DNA from: Zygnema cylindricum
Taxonomy: Eukaryota; Streptophyta; Zygnematophyceae; Zygnematales; Zygnemataceae
Length of the DNA stretch: 64,000 nt
Assembly (NCBI GenBank): GCA_037447655.1
Contig: JBBHKE010000660.1
Span: 1-64,000 of the forward strand
Direction of reading: 5' to 3'
Below the pieces are notes generated by a model. The model saw only the letters and a program-made list of their open reading frames with translations, was not told the DNA's origin and made no database searches. Below, piece after piece: positions 36,350-49,338 of this stretch (the first letter of the stretch is position 1; each line of letters begins with the position of its first letter). Position numbers and translations under genes: made by a program.

Positions 36350-37155
36350 AGGTTGTGCAGTGACCATAAAGAAGGCTTTTATTGCTCAAATGGGTTGGTT
36401 CTCGTGGAAAGAGACAGTGGGCTGCATCAAGGCATTGTTTCAAAATTTCATAACATTATCGGTGGACACTTAAATGTCACAAAGAACACAAAATACCTCC
36501 AAGTTTTCTTCAATTACCCACCCTTAACAATGGACGTTATGCAGTTTGTATATACGTTTAGTTTACATATCACCGCGACAAACCCTTAAATTTGGAGAAG
36601 ACAACAAACGACAGACCTACAGTTCCCCACATGGTAATGAATCTAGAGTAGAGATAGATTTTATCAAGCAGTTGTCGATTTCGCAGTAAGGACCTTTTGC
36701 ATCAATTTTGTTTGTAAATCAGATGGCAACGATATTACATTCTGGTCCGACGCCTTTTGATTTGTCAGTTGTTGAGGAAACTCATTTGTACTTGGGGTAG
36801 GGGTGGGGGTGGAAACTGCGTTGACTTCAAAGCGAGTTTTTGACAGAGATGTTTTGACGGAGAAATATGCTTGATTCACCCTCATGATAATGGGGATGAA
36901 ATCTTACCATTCCTTGAGTATGCCATTATTATTCTACATCACAAAGAGAGAAAAATCACAACATTTGAAGTCAATTTTGCTTTACATCCCATCGACCTTT
37001 TGAGGATGTTTTTAAAAGTAGGAACCTTTTTAAGGCAATTGCTTGTTGCCCATACTCTTTACACTAACACATCACATGTTATTAACCAAGCTAACCTTAT
37101 CTTGGAGGCGGCTCGCTGTTGGCAAAGAACGTACGCTGATCACCGCGGTTGTTAA
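36350..37155 (+). pseudogene. Decayed Ty3/gypsy integrase remnant
   Basis: Frame-broken translation follows the order of a plant Ty3/gypsy integrase. The segment GLVLVERDS...KFHNIIGGH (36384-36470) resembles the linker and HHCC finger (histidines in FHNIIGGH). Downstream, HPHDNGDEILPFLEYAIIIL (from about 36875) resembles the conserved stretch after the integrase core, ending in ARCWQRTYADHR. Stops and frame shifts interrupt it and the finger cysteines are lost, so it is inactive. LTRs were not identified. Confidence 0.6.
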
Positions 37156-38460
37156 TGGAATTCCATCTCAGGGCGTCATTATTGTTGCACTGTAATTCTA
37201 TGGATGATTATATTCCAGTAGACATCGTTATATTTGGTTGCTAGGGCGATGATCCAAGACAAAGTGGTTTTGAAAGCCTTTCTACTTCGTGTTCTTTATA
37301 TCATCAGCATTTATCAGTAATGTCACTGCAACCGCAAGTTTCCATCCTCCTTCGATATGCTATTGCAAACCCAAATCATCGATATCTCTAAAGCTTTCTC
37401 CAAGCTTTTATCTGATCTGATATTGCAGTCATACAGTTCAAGTGTTCCAAATCTCCCTCCATATCAAGCCTACAATATCACGGAAAAGATAAAAAAATTC
37501 GCCATTTTTAATGGTAGAGGTGGTTTAATTGAGCTACTTAAGAAACAATTTGTAAGGTTATAAAAACATGGCGGTTATATAATCATGGATATATAACCAG
37601 AAACATTTACCAATAACTATTTCTCCCCTTTATCCACTCAAAATAGTTTACATTTTGAGAGAAACAAACAAAATGCTGGCAGAGGTAAAGCCACAAGTAA
37701 TCATTTTCGCGCTCTTCCAGCATAACCCATGAAAATTAAATAACGTAATATTTTATATTGGTTTGTCGCCATCCTAATGTAAAACACGGCTCGTAGAAAC
37801 AACGCGCGAAAAAGGGACACAGCCAAAATAGATGCGCATCTCACATTAACACCCAGAGTCGATTTTATTGTCCAAAAACAAGTAGAAACAAAGACATCAG
37901 TAGAGAGACTTGAGATAATAACTGAAAAAAAAACCCCTAACAAAGCCTTATCCGAGAATTGCCACGTCTCAAGATCATTATATTATGTGCAGAGGTACAA
38001 AGCCTTTTCACAGCCGTACCGTATCTACAAAGGCATAGAACTGTACATTACTAAAGAATAAAAAAAACTATCTATGCACAAGAATCAGTAATAACCCACT
38101 GCCCTAGAACTCACAAAAAACTAAAAAGTAAAACAGTAACTAAAAAAATGCCACTGGATTCTTTACCCAGTAGCGACTATGTAGGTATTGTACGCCTGTA
38201 TAAAGTGTGGATAACACTAACCACTTTCCCAAAATTTACCCATACTTTCCCAAAATTTACCCATACTTTCCCAAAATTTACCCATCCACTTTCCAAAAGA
38301 ATTATCTCTTGTAAGACAGATCATACAGATAATACTCTCCTTGCATGAATTATATACTACTTTCTCCAAACGAAATATCTCGTAAGAAAAACAAACATGC
38401 AGATAATACTCTCTCGCTTTCCCCCTGCATGATGAGTAAGTAAATGATTTTTACTATTCC
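37156..38460. other. Intergenic DNA downstream of the FatA gene
   Basis: No gene recognised. It includes the presumed FatA 3' UTR (below 38460) and a short tandem run of an ACTTTCCCAAAATTTACCCAT-like unit at about 38220-38290 (three to four copies). Confidence 0.55.
38220..38290. repeat. Short tandem repeat near the FatA 3' end
   Basis: CTTTCCCAAAATTTACCCAT-type units repeat three to four times with a period of about 21. It lies about 170 bp beyond the FatA stop codon on the minus-strand transcript side and may be in or beyond the 3' UTR. Confidence 0.8.
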
Positions 38461-41400
38461 TCAAGCATTCTCAGGAATAATGCACATGGGTTTCTCTCTC
38501 CAAACAGTTCTCCCTCGATTAATTTCGTTCCCTTGATCCTGTAAACGAAGTAAATGAATATACTGCATTCCCCCAGAACTGGTTTTCACAGTGCTTTCTG
38601 TGACAGTTGTAGACGTTGAGACATTGACAGAACCATTCTCTGAGGTGTTCACATTGACAACTACCTCACTAGTTTCAGTTGACATTATTTCAGTTGCCTC
38701 GAGACTCGCAAGAGACTCCACCATTTCTCCACCATTCACTTCACGGCGATACTCCAATGTAATCTTTGCAAGTTCTGCTACCTTCAGAACAGCCGATGGT
38801 ATACTCTGAAACGAAAAATAGTTAAAAAGAAAAAACAGCATAAGAGAACCCGTTGAGACTGCGAATTTATAACAATTTTAATGAACAAGAACCAACAATT
38901 TTACAAACACATCTAGCCTTTCCACCACAGGTGTTAAAGATGACAATATAAGATGATACAGGTTTTAAGGCACTAAACATGAGATTCTATTGTTATCAGA
39001 CAGATACACTTTTCTGTACGATTACTGCAATGAATGGCACAGAGCGCTGGTAATCAGCGTGTATGTAATTACCTTTTATGAGTAATGCTGAATGACAGAG
39101 CTGTGAATGCAAAATAAATTTTAGTGCAGAAAAAAAAAGAATTAGACAGTGCTTGGTGTTGAACAGTACTTGCAGCTGGATGACAGTATTGGGTAGCAAT
39201 ATTAAAAAACAGCAGTCAAACTACTAATGATTTCACGACATGAAACTGCATATTTTCTATTTCAGGATTCTCACCTCCAGCATCCATCCAATGTACGTAA
39301 CATTATTAACATGTCGATTCATGTCAAGATCCCCTCGCCTCGGCTGTCCATTCAAAGTCCAAAACAAACAAATTCATACCTCGGAAGTTGCCAGGACAAC
39401 AAACAAAAAGATGCAGTAGAAGAGACATACTACGCGTGGAAAATGATGAAAAAATTGACTGACGTATGGACCTAACCAGTGCCATCAGCAATAAAAATCT
39501 TCATTATGAAGAATTATGAAGAGTTACACATAGCACAGCTTTCCTCGGGATTAAATTGAGAATACTTTATTGGAGTAAAATTGCAATAAGAACATACCCT
39601 CAAATAAGAGACAACTGATTCCGCAGGGTCATCCAACTTCGGTATTTTATCACTTGGCTCAGTAGGCATTGCAAACCTGCAGGTGCACACCACAAAACAA
39701 AGAGGGAAAAAAAGAAAAAAAAAACAATCAGAGAAAGGTCAACAATTCCAGTAAACGAAAAAATAAGCAATTCCCATGATCTTATATCCTTCTCTACTGA
39801 TATACCAGCTCATTGAAATTGAAAAGTCTGTTTTCTATAAAAGAATAGAATATAAATTTCACCACACCTCCATATTTCTAAAACGGTATCAAAACCCAAT
39901 CAAGGAAAAATTCATAAAATGTCACCCCCTTCAAGAAAGACATCGAAATTATTGAGAACTGCCGAACATCCAAGAATCTAGAGACGAGATCACTTAATTT
40001 GCCTATAAATAAATACAAACAAATACATTTGTAAATACCTGGGAGGATCTGGACAGTGTTGCATGTACTCAGCTCGGACATCATCAGGTACCCTTGAAAG
40101 ACGCCTAGTGTCTTTGTTCATAGTCACCCAGGTACTGAAGAACAAAACAAAATAAAAAAATAAAACTAAAAGTCAGTATCTCTCCTTAAATCACAGAAAG
40201 CATATTCAACATCGGCGATAACAAAACCAAGAACGCGGACACTTCATCCCTAACTATTTAAAGAATCTTCAAAGTTAAAACATGAAAGCTTTTCGGACCT
40301 TGTTGCACGACCAATGACCTCGCCATTGCCAGCCATTCTAATTATCCAGTCCCTCCTTGAAACAATACTGCCCTCGCCTTGAAACCAAGTATCAATCTCC
40401 ACACAATCACCCCTGCCAAGAAAAGATACAAAGTAAGGCAAAGGAAGGACACCAAAATGATGCAAACATGTCAAAAAACCTACAAAAATCAATCTGGCCA
40501 AAGAGGAATCTCTGATGTAAGGGAAGTTCATCATCAACATTATCAGATAAATACATGAGTCTACTAGGTTATAGACTAAATGTGCAAAAAAAATCAAAAA
40601 CATCAGCCATCAGCCTATCACAGTAATATCTTGAACCGGCTATCTGAACACATATACAAATGAGATAAAAGAATATATAAAAGGCTCTTAGCTACACCAA
40701 CTCCTCAGTAGAGCCTACCAAAATAAACATAAAAAAAAATGTAAAAAAATTAGAAAGACTTATCAAGAAAACTTCTCACGCATGCACGCATCCCCATGAA
40801 AACAATTTACAAACAGTCTAGCAAGTCGAACCAGAAAGACTGGTACTCACCAGACTGGATACCGATCAATTTCTATATGCATTCGTGTTGTCACCCATAT
40901 CAACCTCTTCTTCCTCATTAGAGGAGTTGTGGCAAAACCATCATTCGAAAAGCCAACGCTCTGAGCGTGGTTACAGCCAATTTCCTGTACAACACAAAAG
41001 AAAATAACATAAAAATCGACTTTCAATTATAATTTACTCCTAAATTTGTCTCATTTTGCAGAGAGTTAAAAAAAAATCCATGTTCAGCCTAACAAATGAA
41101 GAAATATAAGATAAACAAAAGGAAGAACTATTTAAGGACAGTTTTCATTTTGCCTGCACAGACCAACAATTTCACGCTGTAGTTCATTTTCTGTCTACGG
41201 TCATGACTGTACTTGCTTGTAAGTTTTATGAAATACAAGTTCAAAAAACACATGAAGATGAGAATAATGTAAAAATGTAACAATTAAATGCACACAGGTA
41301 AATACCAGTACATAAGAGTACCAGTAAATAAAAGAAGCATCAGTAACCATGGTGCAATGCAATCCAAATCAGGCCAAATGAACAGAATCAGTTAATGTGA

Positions 41401-41900
41401 ATAGAAGCAGTGAGTGCAGGTTCAAGTATAGGTGAAAATAAAGATTCAAAGTCACAGTGACTCACCTGCAACAAATTAGCGATACTCTCAATAGATGCAG
41501 TCCTATTAACACCAACTTCATAACACCGAATCACGAAATTCTCCCGAAAAACCATGCCTCCGTCAATAAGCTTCCCTATTAGTGGCTCAGCAACTGTTTC
41601 CGCTGTCCGCATTGGCTCGGTCATAATTTCTTTTGAAGGAGTATCTAAAACACCTCCGAAGAGAGCACCGTTAGAGGAACCAGCATAGTTTCTTTCCTGG
41701 ACTGCTGCACTTCTTGCAGTTGATGACCTTTGATTGCTATTTCCAGGAGTGATATTTGCGTTCAGAGTAGAAAATTTGACTCTACTCCTCTCCAAAGCGT
41801 TTTTTGACTTCGACTTCAATTTAAATTTTGGAACAGCAGGAAAGTTAAGTTGGAGAGCCTGCATTTCAAGCTGAGAGAAAGTCAAACTAGTCGCCGCCAT
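38461..41900 (-). CDS. FATA: Acyl-ACP thioesterase, FatA type, plastid-targeted, 7 exons
   Basis: Exons on the minus strand: 41900-41466, 40984-40851, 40412-40299, 40134-40039, 39676-39598, 39343-39275, 38805-38461. They join in phase to 423 residues. The first 100 or so residues are Ser/Lys/Asn-rich and look like a plastid transit peptide. The mature part matches FatA throughout: ENFVIRCYEVGVNRTASIE, EIGCNHAQSVGFS, GDCVEIDTWFQGEG, RRDWIIR, WVTMNKDTRRLSRVPDDVR, then the second hotdog with DLDMNRHVNNVTYIGW (D293, N295, H297). The enzyme hydrolyses acyl-ACP, mainly oleoyl-ACP, to release fatty acids for export from the plastid. At the RREC position of the family this protein reads RREV (E331, V332), so the usual cysteine is absent. 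A Ser/Thr/Val-rich insert (about 352-392) precedes the conserved EINRG...W tail. Its 5' part is duplicated at 45090-47716. Confidence 0.93.
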
Positions 41901-42696
41901 TTTTAGGGCAAATAAATCCTCCCTTTAATCAGTAAATCCTGCTCAACAAACAAAAGATGATTGACAATGAGGGCTGCTAGGCGTTTAAGGTAAACTAAAA
42001 CGAGGGTTTTAACTCAAGATTATCGTTCAAGAATCTTATCATAATAGAGACTTTCGGCAACTTATGATACGGTCTTCCTCAGCTACTAGCAAAAATTGAA
42101 AGAAAACTTGAACAAGATCGTTCTCTTCAAAAAAAATCTATACTTTGGATATTGCATCACCAATGTTTTACAAGGAAACTGATTCAGCTATATCCTATAA
42201 GACATAAAACTATGTAGAAACTATTTCAAACAATGATTCTCGGATGAAAACAAACAGACAATTGAATGGAATTACACTTGGATCTCTAAAACAGTTCACA
42301 ACAACGTTCTTATTGTTGCGTGTAAAATAACAAAAAGAACGAGAAACTATTGCTCAAACTTTCATAAACCTACAATCATTCTCAAACATGAAACTACAAT
42401 TGCAGCAGATTCGCCGATTCAAGGAGGGGAGGACACATAAAACACAACTGCAGCTGACACACTTAATATCACACTAGACGTAAGCAAGTTGCAGGCTTTA
42501 TGTTCAAAATTGATTTGGTTCCGTAAATACGGAGTATTCGCGGACCGTCCGATTACTTTACGATTTTTACCGGCCCACACCGACAAGAGCGCAGCCCGTA
42601 GCCAGACAGCATGGCCGCTTCGCACGCACTACTCTCCAATCGCAAGGGTGATTCTCCATCGGACGGATGGCTCACCGTGGATCCCTCGCTTTGGTG

Positions 42697-42918
42697 TGAC
42701 ACGTGGTGTACATAGACGGGCGGAGGGAAAAAGGCAAACGTGCAGCTGAGCGTGCGGGAGATTGAAAGAGAATTTTGGACCAATTATTGACAGAATTGGC
42801 ACGTACTGATGACATGGCATATGCTCACTTGATTTGTTTGGAGAAAGTTCCACAGGCAGGAAAGCTGATGGGCTGAAAGACGAAAAGGTGAAGGTCTTGC
42901 ACGGTCACCAGCCACGTG
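42697..42918 (-). promoter_or_regulatory. G-box (CACGTG) pair upstream of FatA
   Basis: TGACACGTGGT at 42697-42707 and CCACGTGTT at 42912-42920 contain palindromic CACGTG cores, the site of plant bZIP and bHLH factors. They lie about 0.8-1.0 kb upstream of the FatA ATG in a GC-richer stretch and are conserved in the second duplicate (48513-48523, 48728-48736). Function is inferred from motif and position only. Confidence 0.35.
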
Positions 42919-43520
42919 TTTGGTTGTAAGCAGTCACTTTGTCACACATGCTGCAAGAATGGCTTTTGTAGTTTTGTAGCACTTTGAGATCATGCGATCG
43001 ACACCGTCAATTCTGATTGCTAAGAGTCACGCTTCAGTATGTCACTAGATCGCCCGACTTGTTACCGCTGTCCTAAAAGTCAAATCTGACGGTTAGAGAC
43101 ACTACAGTATTTTTATCCTGAGAAACTAAACGCATGAATCTAAACGCCTTAACATTCCCCCTTTCAGTGCCTATTTAGTGCCATCGTCAGAACGATTGCC
43201 TGTACCGTACTTTTAAACCGGCATGCCGTACCAGAAACCTACACTTACCGTTTCACTTACGGTGGTTATAGGAGGCCTACCAGACGAGTTTTGACGGCCT
43301 TGGCGTCGGTGGCGCCCAGTCAGCTTTGCGGACGTTGAGAAATTGAACCGAGGCGCTGAACTGACTGCCGTGCGCGGGTATTATATGTTTCCCGCGACGT
43401 TGACCGATCTTGCCACGTCAGCCTTGGACGGGCAATCCACTGCGAACAATGACAGCGACCGTGACTACCGTACGTGATCGCTGGTAACGCCCCGGCTGCC
43501 GTACGTGATGCACCGGCGAC

Positions 43521-43583
43521 GGCGTGAATTTCGCCAGCGATGGCGTGAATTTCGCCGGCGACGGCGTGAATTTCGCCGGTGAT
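43521..43583. repeat. 21-bp minisatellite, 3 units (copy 1)
   Basis: Three tandem GGCGTGAATTTCGCCGGCGA-type units with a 21-bp period, about 1.6 kb upstream of the FatA start. The matching array in the duplicate has seven units. Confidence 0.95.
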
Positions 43584-44046
43584 ATCGTTCTGTGTTAGAA
43601 AAAAAAAGCGTAAACGCTAATTTAGTGTAAGAAACGCTATTTTATGTATCTGTGCTGAAAAAAACCATTTACTTTAATTTTGGCACATAACGCCAGTTTG
43701 TGTCGAATTTGTACTTTCTCGCGACTACACTGGATTGGTATCGACACTATTTCAAGTCCAAATTTACTACCCTGATAGTATCCGCCGAGGGTCGTACTTG
43801 GGCTTTGGAAATCGTACGCAACATACAAATTGAAAAATTATAATGGCATTCGACATTGTTTTCAGTTACTCTACGCTATTTTATGCTTTATATTAATTAA
43901 TGATCCCGATATTCCGGCGGGTAACATGTATTGAAATTTATTTCACATGCGAAACGCACTTAACGCTGTACGAATGAGATGTTAGCGTTTATTTCTACGA
44001 ACATAATATAAAGTGGCTAGCATTAAACTGCACTGAAACTACAGTA

Positions 44047-44251
44047 CACCGCGAATCGCTATTAGTGTTAATGTCATTTAAACATCTATTCCCCGTACAC
44101 ACTTGTCGGATTGTGGATCTGACGGTGGAGATTGAAAAATTAAATTATCAGCTTCCGATAGGCGGTTTCAAAGTGAAAATCAGACAGGTGTGTACGGAGA
44201 AAATGTTTTAAGTGGCGAAAAAAATATTAACACTAATAGCGATACACGGTG
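44047..44251. mobile_element. MITE of the CACCGTGAATCG family, present in duplication copy 1 only
   Basis: The left end CACCGCGAATCGCTATTAG follows TA (44045-44046). The right end AATAGCGATACACGGTG precedes TA (44252-44253). Long inverted arms with the GTGGATCTGACGGTGGAGA core are present. A second right-end-like fragment (AATAGCGATGAGCGGTG then TA) follows at 44268-44286. The equivalent place in copy 2 (about 49937-49943) has only a few bases, CCGCG then TGTAGTG. Confidence 0.85.
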
Positions 44252-45089
44252 TAGTGTTATAATCAATAATAGCGATGAGCGGTGTAGTGATGCGGATGCC
44301 GCGGCTACCGTACGTGATGCCGGTGACGTCGTGACAACAGTAGCCTAGGTGATGCGCTGGTGACGCTGCGACGTGGCTGGGGCTTTGTGGGTCATTTTCC
44401 GGTCTCCGTATCGGAATCAACTAGCCGATAAAATTTTCCTTATCAGAGTTTTCCGTATCGGTAGGTGCACGGCAGAGGTCGCAAACGGGTGCCCGAATCC
44501 GTACCCGACCATTACCCGACCGCCCGCCTCGGATCCGGAACGGATTCAGGTGCCAAATTTTGGGGGCCGGTCGGATTCGGGAGGGTGATTCACAAAATAA
44601 TAATAAAAAAAAATCAGGTACGGTCGGGTAAGCAAAAAACGAAAACAAATAAAGATTTTGTACTGTCCATACTATCCAACATTATTGTACTTTCTACTCT
44701 TGGTATCGTGGAAGGTATGAGGGAGATGTACCATTAATTTTGTACATATTCGGGTACGGGCGGGTACGGCTAATCGCGAGAAATAGAGTTTCGGTTGACT
44801 ATTAATTTCGTAAACGCGTACTGGGTAACGGTTAACAATTTCGGAGCGTGACATAACCCGGTCGGGTATCGGGTGTTCAGATTTTTTTTTTTTTAAATGT
44901 CCGTTTCGGGTATCTGTGAATGCAAAATAGAAATTTTAGTGCAGAAAAAGAAAAGAATTAGACATGCTTGGTGTTGAACAGTACTTGCAGCTGGATGACA
45001 GTATTGGGTAGCAATATTAAAAAACAGCAGTCAAACTACTAATGATTTCACGACATGAAACTGCATAATTTCTATTTCAGGATTCTCAC

Positions 45090-47716
45090 CTCCAGCATCC
45101 ATCCAATGTACGTAACATTATTAACATGTCGATTCATGTCAAGATCCCCTCGCCTCGGCTGTCCATTCAAAGTCCAAAACAAACAAATTCATACCTCGGA
45201 AGTTGCCAGGACAACAAACAAAAAGATGCAGTAGAAGAGACATACTACGCGTGGAAAATGATGAAAAATTTGACCGACGTATGGACCTAACCAGTGCCAT
45301 CAGCAATAAAAATCTTCATTATGAAGAATTATGAAGAGTTACACATAGCACAGCTTTCCTCGGGATTAAATTGAGAATACTTTATTGGAGTAAAATTGCA
45401 ATAAGAACATACCCTCAAATAAGAGACAACTGATTCCGCAGGGTCATCCAACTTCGGTATTTTATCACTTGGCTCAGTAGGCATTGCAAACCTGCAGGTG
45501 CACACCACAAAACAAGGAGGGAAAAAAAGAAAAAAAAAAACAATCAGAGAAAGGTCAACAATTCCAGTAAACGAAAAAATATGCAATTCCCATGATCTTA
45601 TATCCTTCTCTACTGATATACCAGCTCATTGAAATTGAAAAGTCTGTTTTCTATAAAAGAATAGAATATAAATTTCACCACACCTCCATATTTCTAAAAC
45701 GGTATCAAAACCCAATCAAGGAAAAATTCATAAAATGTCACCCCCTTCAAGAAAGACATCAAAATTATTGAGAACTGCCGAACATCCAAGAATCTAGAGA
45801 CGAGATCACTTAATTTGCCTATAAACAAATACAAACAAATACATTTGTAAATACCTGGGAGGATCTGGACAGTGTTGCATGTACTCAGCTCGGACATCAT
45901 CGGGTACCCTTGAAAGACGCCTAGTGTCTTTGTTCATAGTCACCCAGGTACTGAAGAACAAAACAAAAAAAAAAATAAAACTAAAAGTCAGTATCTCTCC
46001 TTAAATCACAGAAAGCATATTCAACATCGGCGATAACAAAACCAAGAACGCAGACACTTCATCCCTAACTATTTAAAGAATCTTCAAAGTTAAAACATGA
46101 AAGCTTTTCGGACCTTGTTGCACGACCAATGACCTCGCCATTGCCAGCCATTCTAATTATCCAGTCCCTCCTTGAAACAATACTGCCCTCGCCTTGAAAC
46201 CAAGTATCAATCTCCACACAATCACCCCTGCCAAGAAAAGATACAAAGTAAGGCAAAGGAAGGACACCAAAATGATGCAAACATGTCAAAAAACCTACAA
46301 AAATCAATCTGGCCAAAGAGGAATCTCTGATGTAAGGGAAGTTCATCATCAACATTATCAGATAAATACATGAGTCTACTAGGTTATAGACTAAATGTGC
46401 AAAAAAAATCAAAAACATCAGCCATCAGCCTATCACAGTAATATCTTGAACCGGCTATCTGAACACATATAATAATGAGATAAAAGAATATATAAAAGGC
46501 TCTTAGCTACACCAACTCTTCTTAAGAAGAGCCTACCAAAATAAACATAAAAAAAAGTAAAAAAATTAGAAAGACTTATCAAGAAAACTTCTCACGCATG
46601 CACGCATCCCCATGAAAACAATTTACAAACAGTCTAGCAAGTCGAACCAGAAAGACTGGTACTCACCAGACTGGATACCGATCAATTTCTATATGCATTC
46701 GTGTTGTCACCCATATCAACCTCTTCTTCCTCATTAGAGGAGTTGTGGCAAAACCATCATTCGAAAAGCCAACGCTCTGAGCGTGGTTACAGCCAATTTC
46801 CTGTACAACACAAAAGAAAATAACATAAAAATTGACTTTCAATTCTAATTTACTCCTAAATTTGTCTCATTTTGCAGAGAGTTAAAAAAAAATCCATGTT
46901 CAGCCTAACAAATGAATAAGTATAAGATAAACAAAAGGAAGAACTATTTAAGGACAGTTTTCATTTTGCCTGCACAAACCAACAATTTCACGCTGTAGTT
47001 CATTTTCTGTCTACTGTCATGACCGTACTTGCTTGTAAGTTTTATGAAATACAAGTTCAAAAAACACATGAAGATGAGAATAATGTAAAAATGTAACAAT
47101 TAAATGCACACAGGTAAATACCAGTACATAAGAGTACCAGTAAATAAAAGAAGCATCAGTAACCATGGTGCAATGCAATCCAAATCAGGCCAAATGAACA
47201 GAATCAGTTAATGTGAATAGAAGCAGTGAGTGCAGGTTCAAGTATAGGTGAAAATAAAGATTCAAAGTCACAGTGACTCACCTGCAACAAATTAGCGATA
47301 CTCTCAATAGATGCAGTCCTATTAACACCAACTTCATAACACCGAATCACGAAATTCTCCCGAAAAACCATGCCTCCGTCAATAAGCTTCCCTATTAGTG
47401 GCTCAGCAACTGTTTCCGCTGTCCGCATTGGCTCGGTCATAATTTCTTTTGAAGGAGTATCTAAAACACCTCCGAAGAGAGCACCGTTAGAGGAACCAGC
47501 ATAGTTTCTTTCCTGGACTGCTGCACTTCTTGCAGTTGATGACCTTTGATTGCTATTTCCAGGAGTGATATTTGCGTTCAGAGTAGAAAATTTGACTCTA
47601 CTCCTCTCCAAAGCGTTTTTTGACTTCGACTTCAATTTAAATTTTGGAACAGCAGGACAGTTAAGTTGGAGAGCCTGCATTTCAAGCTGAGAGAAAGTCA
47701 AACTAGTCGCCGCCAT
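45090..47716 (-). pseudogene. 3'-truncated duplicate of the FatA acyl-ACP thioesterase gene (exons 1-6 only)
   Basis: Exons on the minus strand: 47716-47282, 46800-46667, 46227-46114, 45950-45855, 45491-45413, 45158-45090. They are in phase and open, and exon 1 differs from the intact gene by one residue (Phe to Cys at position 20). The sequence stops after the DLDMNRHVNNVTYIGWMLE exon. The exon that supplies the RRE motif, the rest of the second hotdog fold and the C-terminus (38805-38461 in the intact gene) lies outside the duplicated segment. Reading on past the exon 6 donor adds VRILK and a stop, giving about 314 residues. A complete enzyme is not expected. Expression is possible because the promoter was copied. 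Alternatively, transcripts could run into the intact gene downstream. Confidence 0.88.
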
Positions 47717-49338
47717 TTTTAGGGCAAATAAATCCTCCCTTTAATCAGTAAATCCTGCTCAACAAACAAAAGATGATTGACAATGAGGGCTGCTAGGCGT
47801 TTAAGGTAAACTAGAACGAGGGTTTTAACTCAAGATTATCGTTCAAGAATCTTATCATAATAGAGACTTTCGGCAACTTATGATACGGTCTTCCTCAGCT
47901 ACTAGCAAAAATTGAAAGAAAACTTGAACAAGATCGTTCTCTTCAAAAAAAATCTATACTTTGGATATTGCATCACCAATGTTTTACAAAGGAAACTGAT
48001 TCAGCTATATCCTATAAGACATAAAACTATGTAGAAACTATTTCAAACAATGATTCTCGGATGAAAACAAACAGACAATTGAATGGAATTACACTTGGAT
48101 CTCTAAAAAAGTTCACAACAACATTCTTCTTGTTGCGTGCAAAAAAACAAAAAGAACGAGAAACTATTGCTCAAACTTTAATAAACCTACAATCATTCTC
48201 AAACATGAAACTACAATGGCAGCAGCTAGCCGGTTCAAAGGAGGGAGGACAGATAAAACACAACTGCAGCTGACACACTTAATATCACAATAGACGTAAG
48301 CAAGTTGCAGGCTTTATGTTCAAAATTGATTTGGTTCCGTAAATACGGAGTAGTTCCGGACCGTCCGATTACTTTACGATTTTTACCGGCCCACACCGAC
48401 AAGAGCGCAGCCCGTAGCCAGACAGCATGGCCGCTTCGCACGCACTACTCTCCAATCGCAAGGGTGATACTCCATCGGACGGATGGCTCACCGTGGATCC
48501 CTCGCTTTGGTGTGACACGTGGTGAACATAGACAGGCGGAGGGAAAAAGGCAAACGTGCAGCTGAGCGTGCGGGAGATTGAAAGAGAATTCTGGACCAAT
48601 TATTGACATAGTTGACACGTACTGATGACATGGCATATGCTCACTTGATTTGTTTGTAGAAAGTTCCACAGGCAGGAAAGCTGATGGGCTGAAAGACGAA
48701 AAGGTGAAGGTCTTGCACGGTCACCAGCCACGTGTTTGGTTGTAAGCAGTCACTTTGTCACACATGCTGCAAGAATAACTTTTGTAGTCTTGTAGCACTT
48801 TGAGATGATGTGATCGAAACCGTGATTGCTATTAGTCACGATTCAGTATGTCACTAGATCGCCCGACTTGTTACCGCTGTCCTAAAAGTCAAATCTGACG
48901 GTTAGAGACACAACAGTATTTTTACCCTGAGGAACTAAACGCATGAAACTAAACGGCTTAACATTCCCCTTTTCAGTGCCTATTTAGTGCCATCGTCAGA
49001 ACGATTGCCTGTGCCGTACTTTTTAACCGGCATGCTGTACCAGAAACCTACACTTACCGTACTTTCACTTACGGTGGTTATTAGGAGCCTCCTTTTTTCA
49101 GACGAGTTTTGACGGCCTTGGCGTCGGTGGCGCCCCAGTCAACTTAGCGGACGTTGAGAAATTGAACCGAGGCGCTGAACTGACTGCCGTGCGGGGTATT
49201 ATATGTATCGCGCGACGTTGACCGATCACGCCACGTCAGCCTTGGACGGGCAATCCCCTGCGAACAGTGACAGCGACCGTGACTACCGTACGTGATCGCT
49301 GGTTACTCCATGGCTGCCGTACGTGAAGCACCGGCGAC

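Larger units (their letters stand above)
39103..44915. repeat. Tandem segmental duplication, copy 1 (5.8 kb)
   Basis: Direct repeat of 44916-50542. It runs from the intron before FatA exon 7 (CTGTGAATGCAAAAT at 39101) through exons 6-1 and about 3 kb of upstream DNA. Coding exons are nearly identical between copies and intergenic parts differ by small indels, so the event is recent. This copy carries the intact FatA gene and an extra MITE-bearing stretch at about 44030-44285. Confidence 0.95.
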
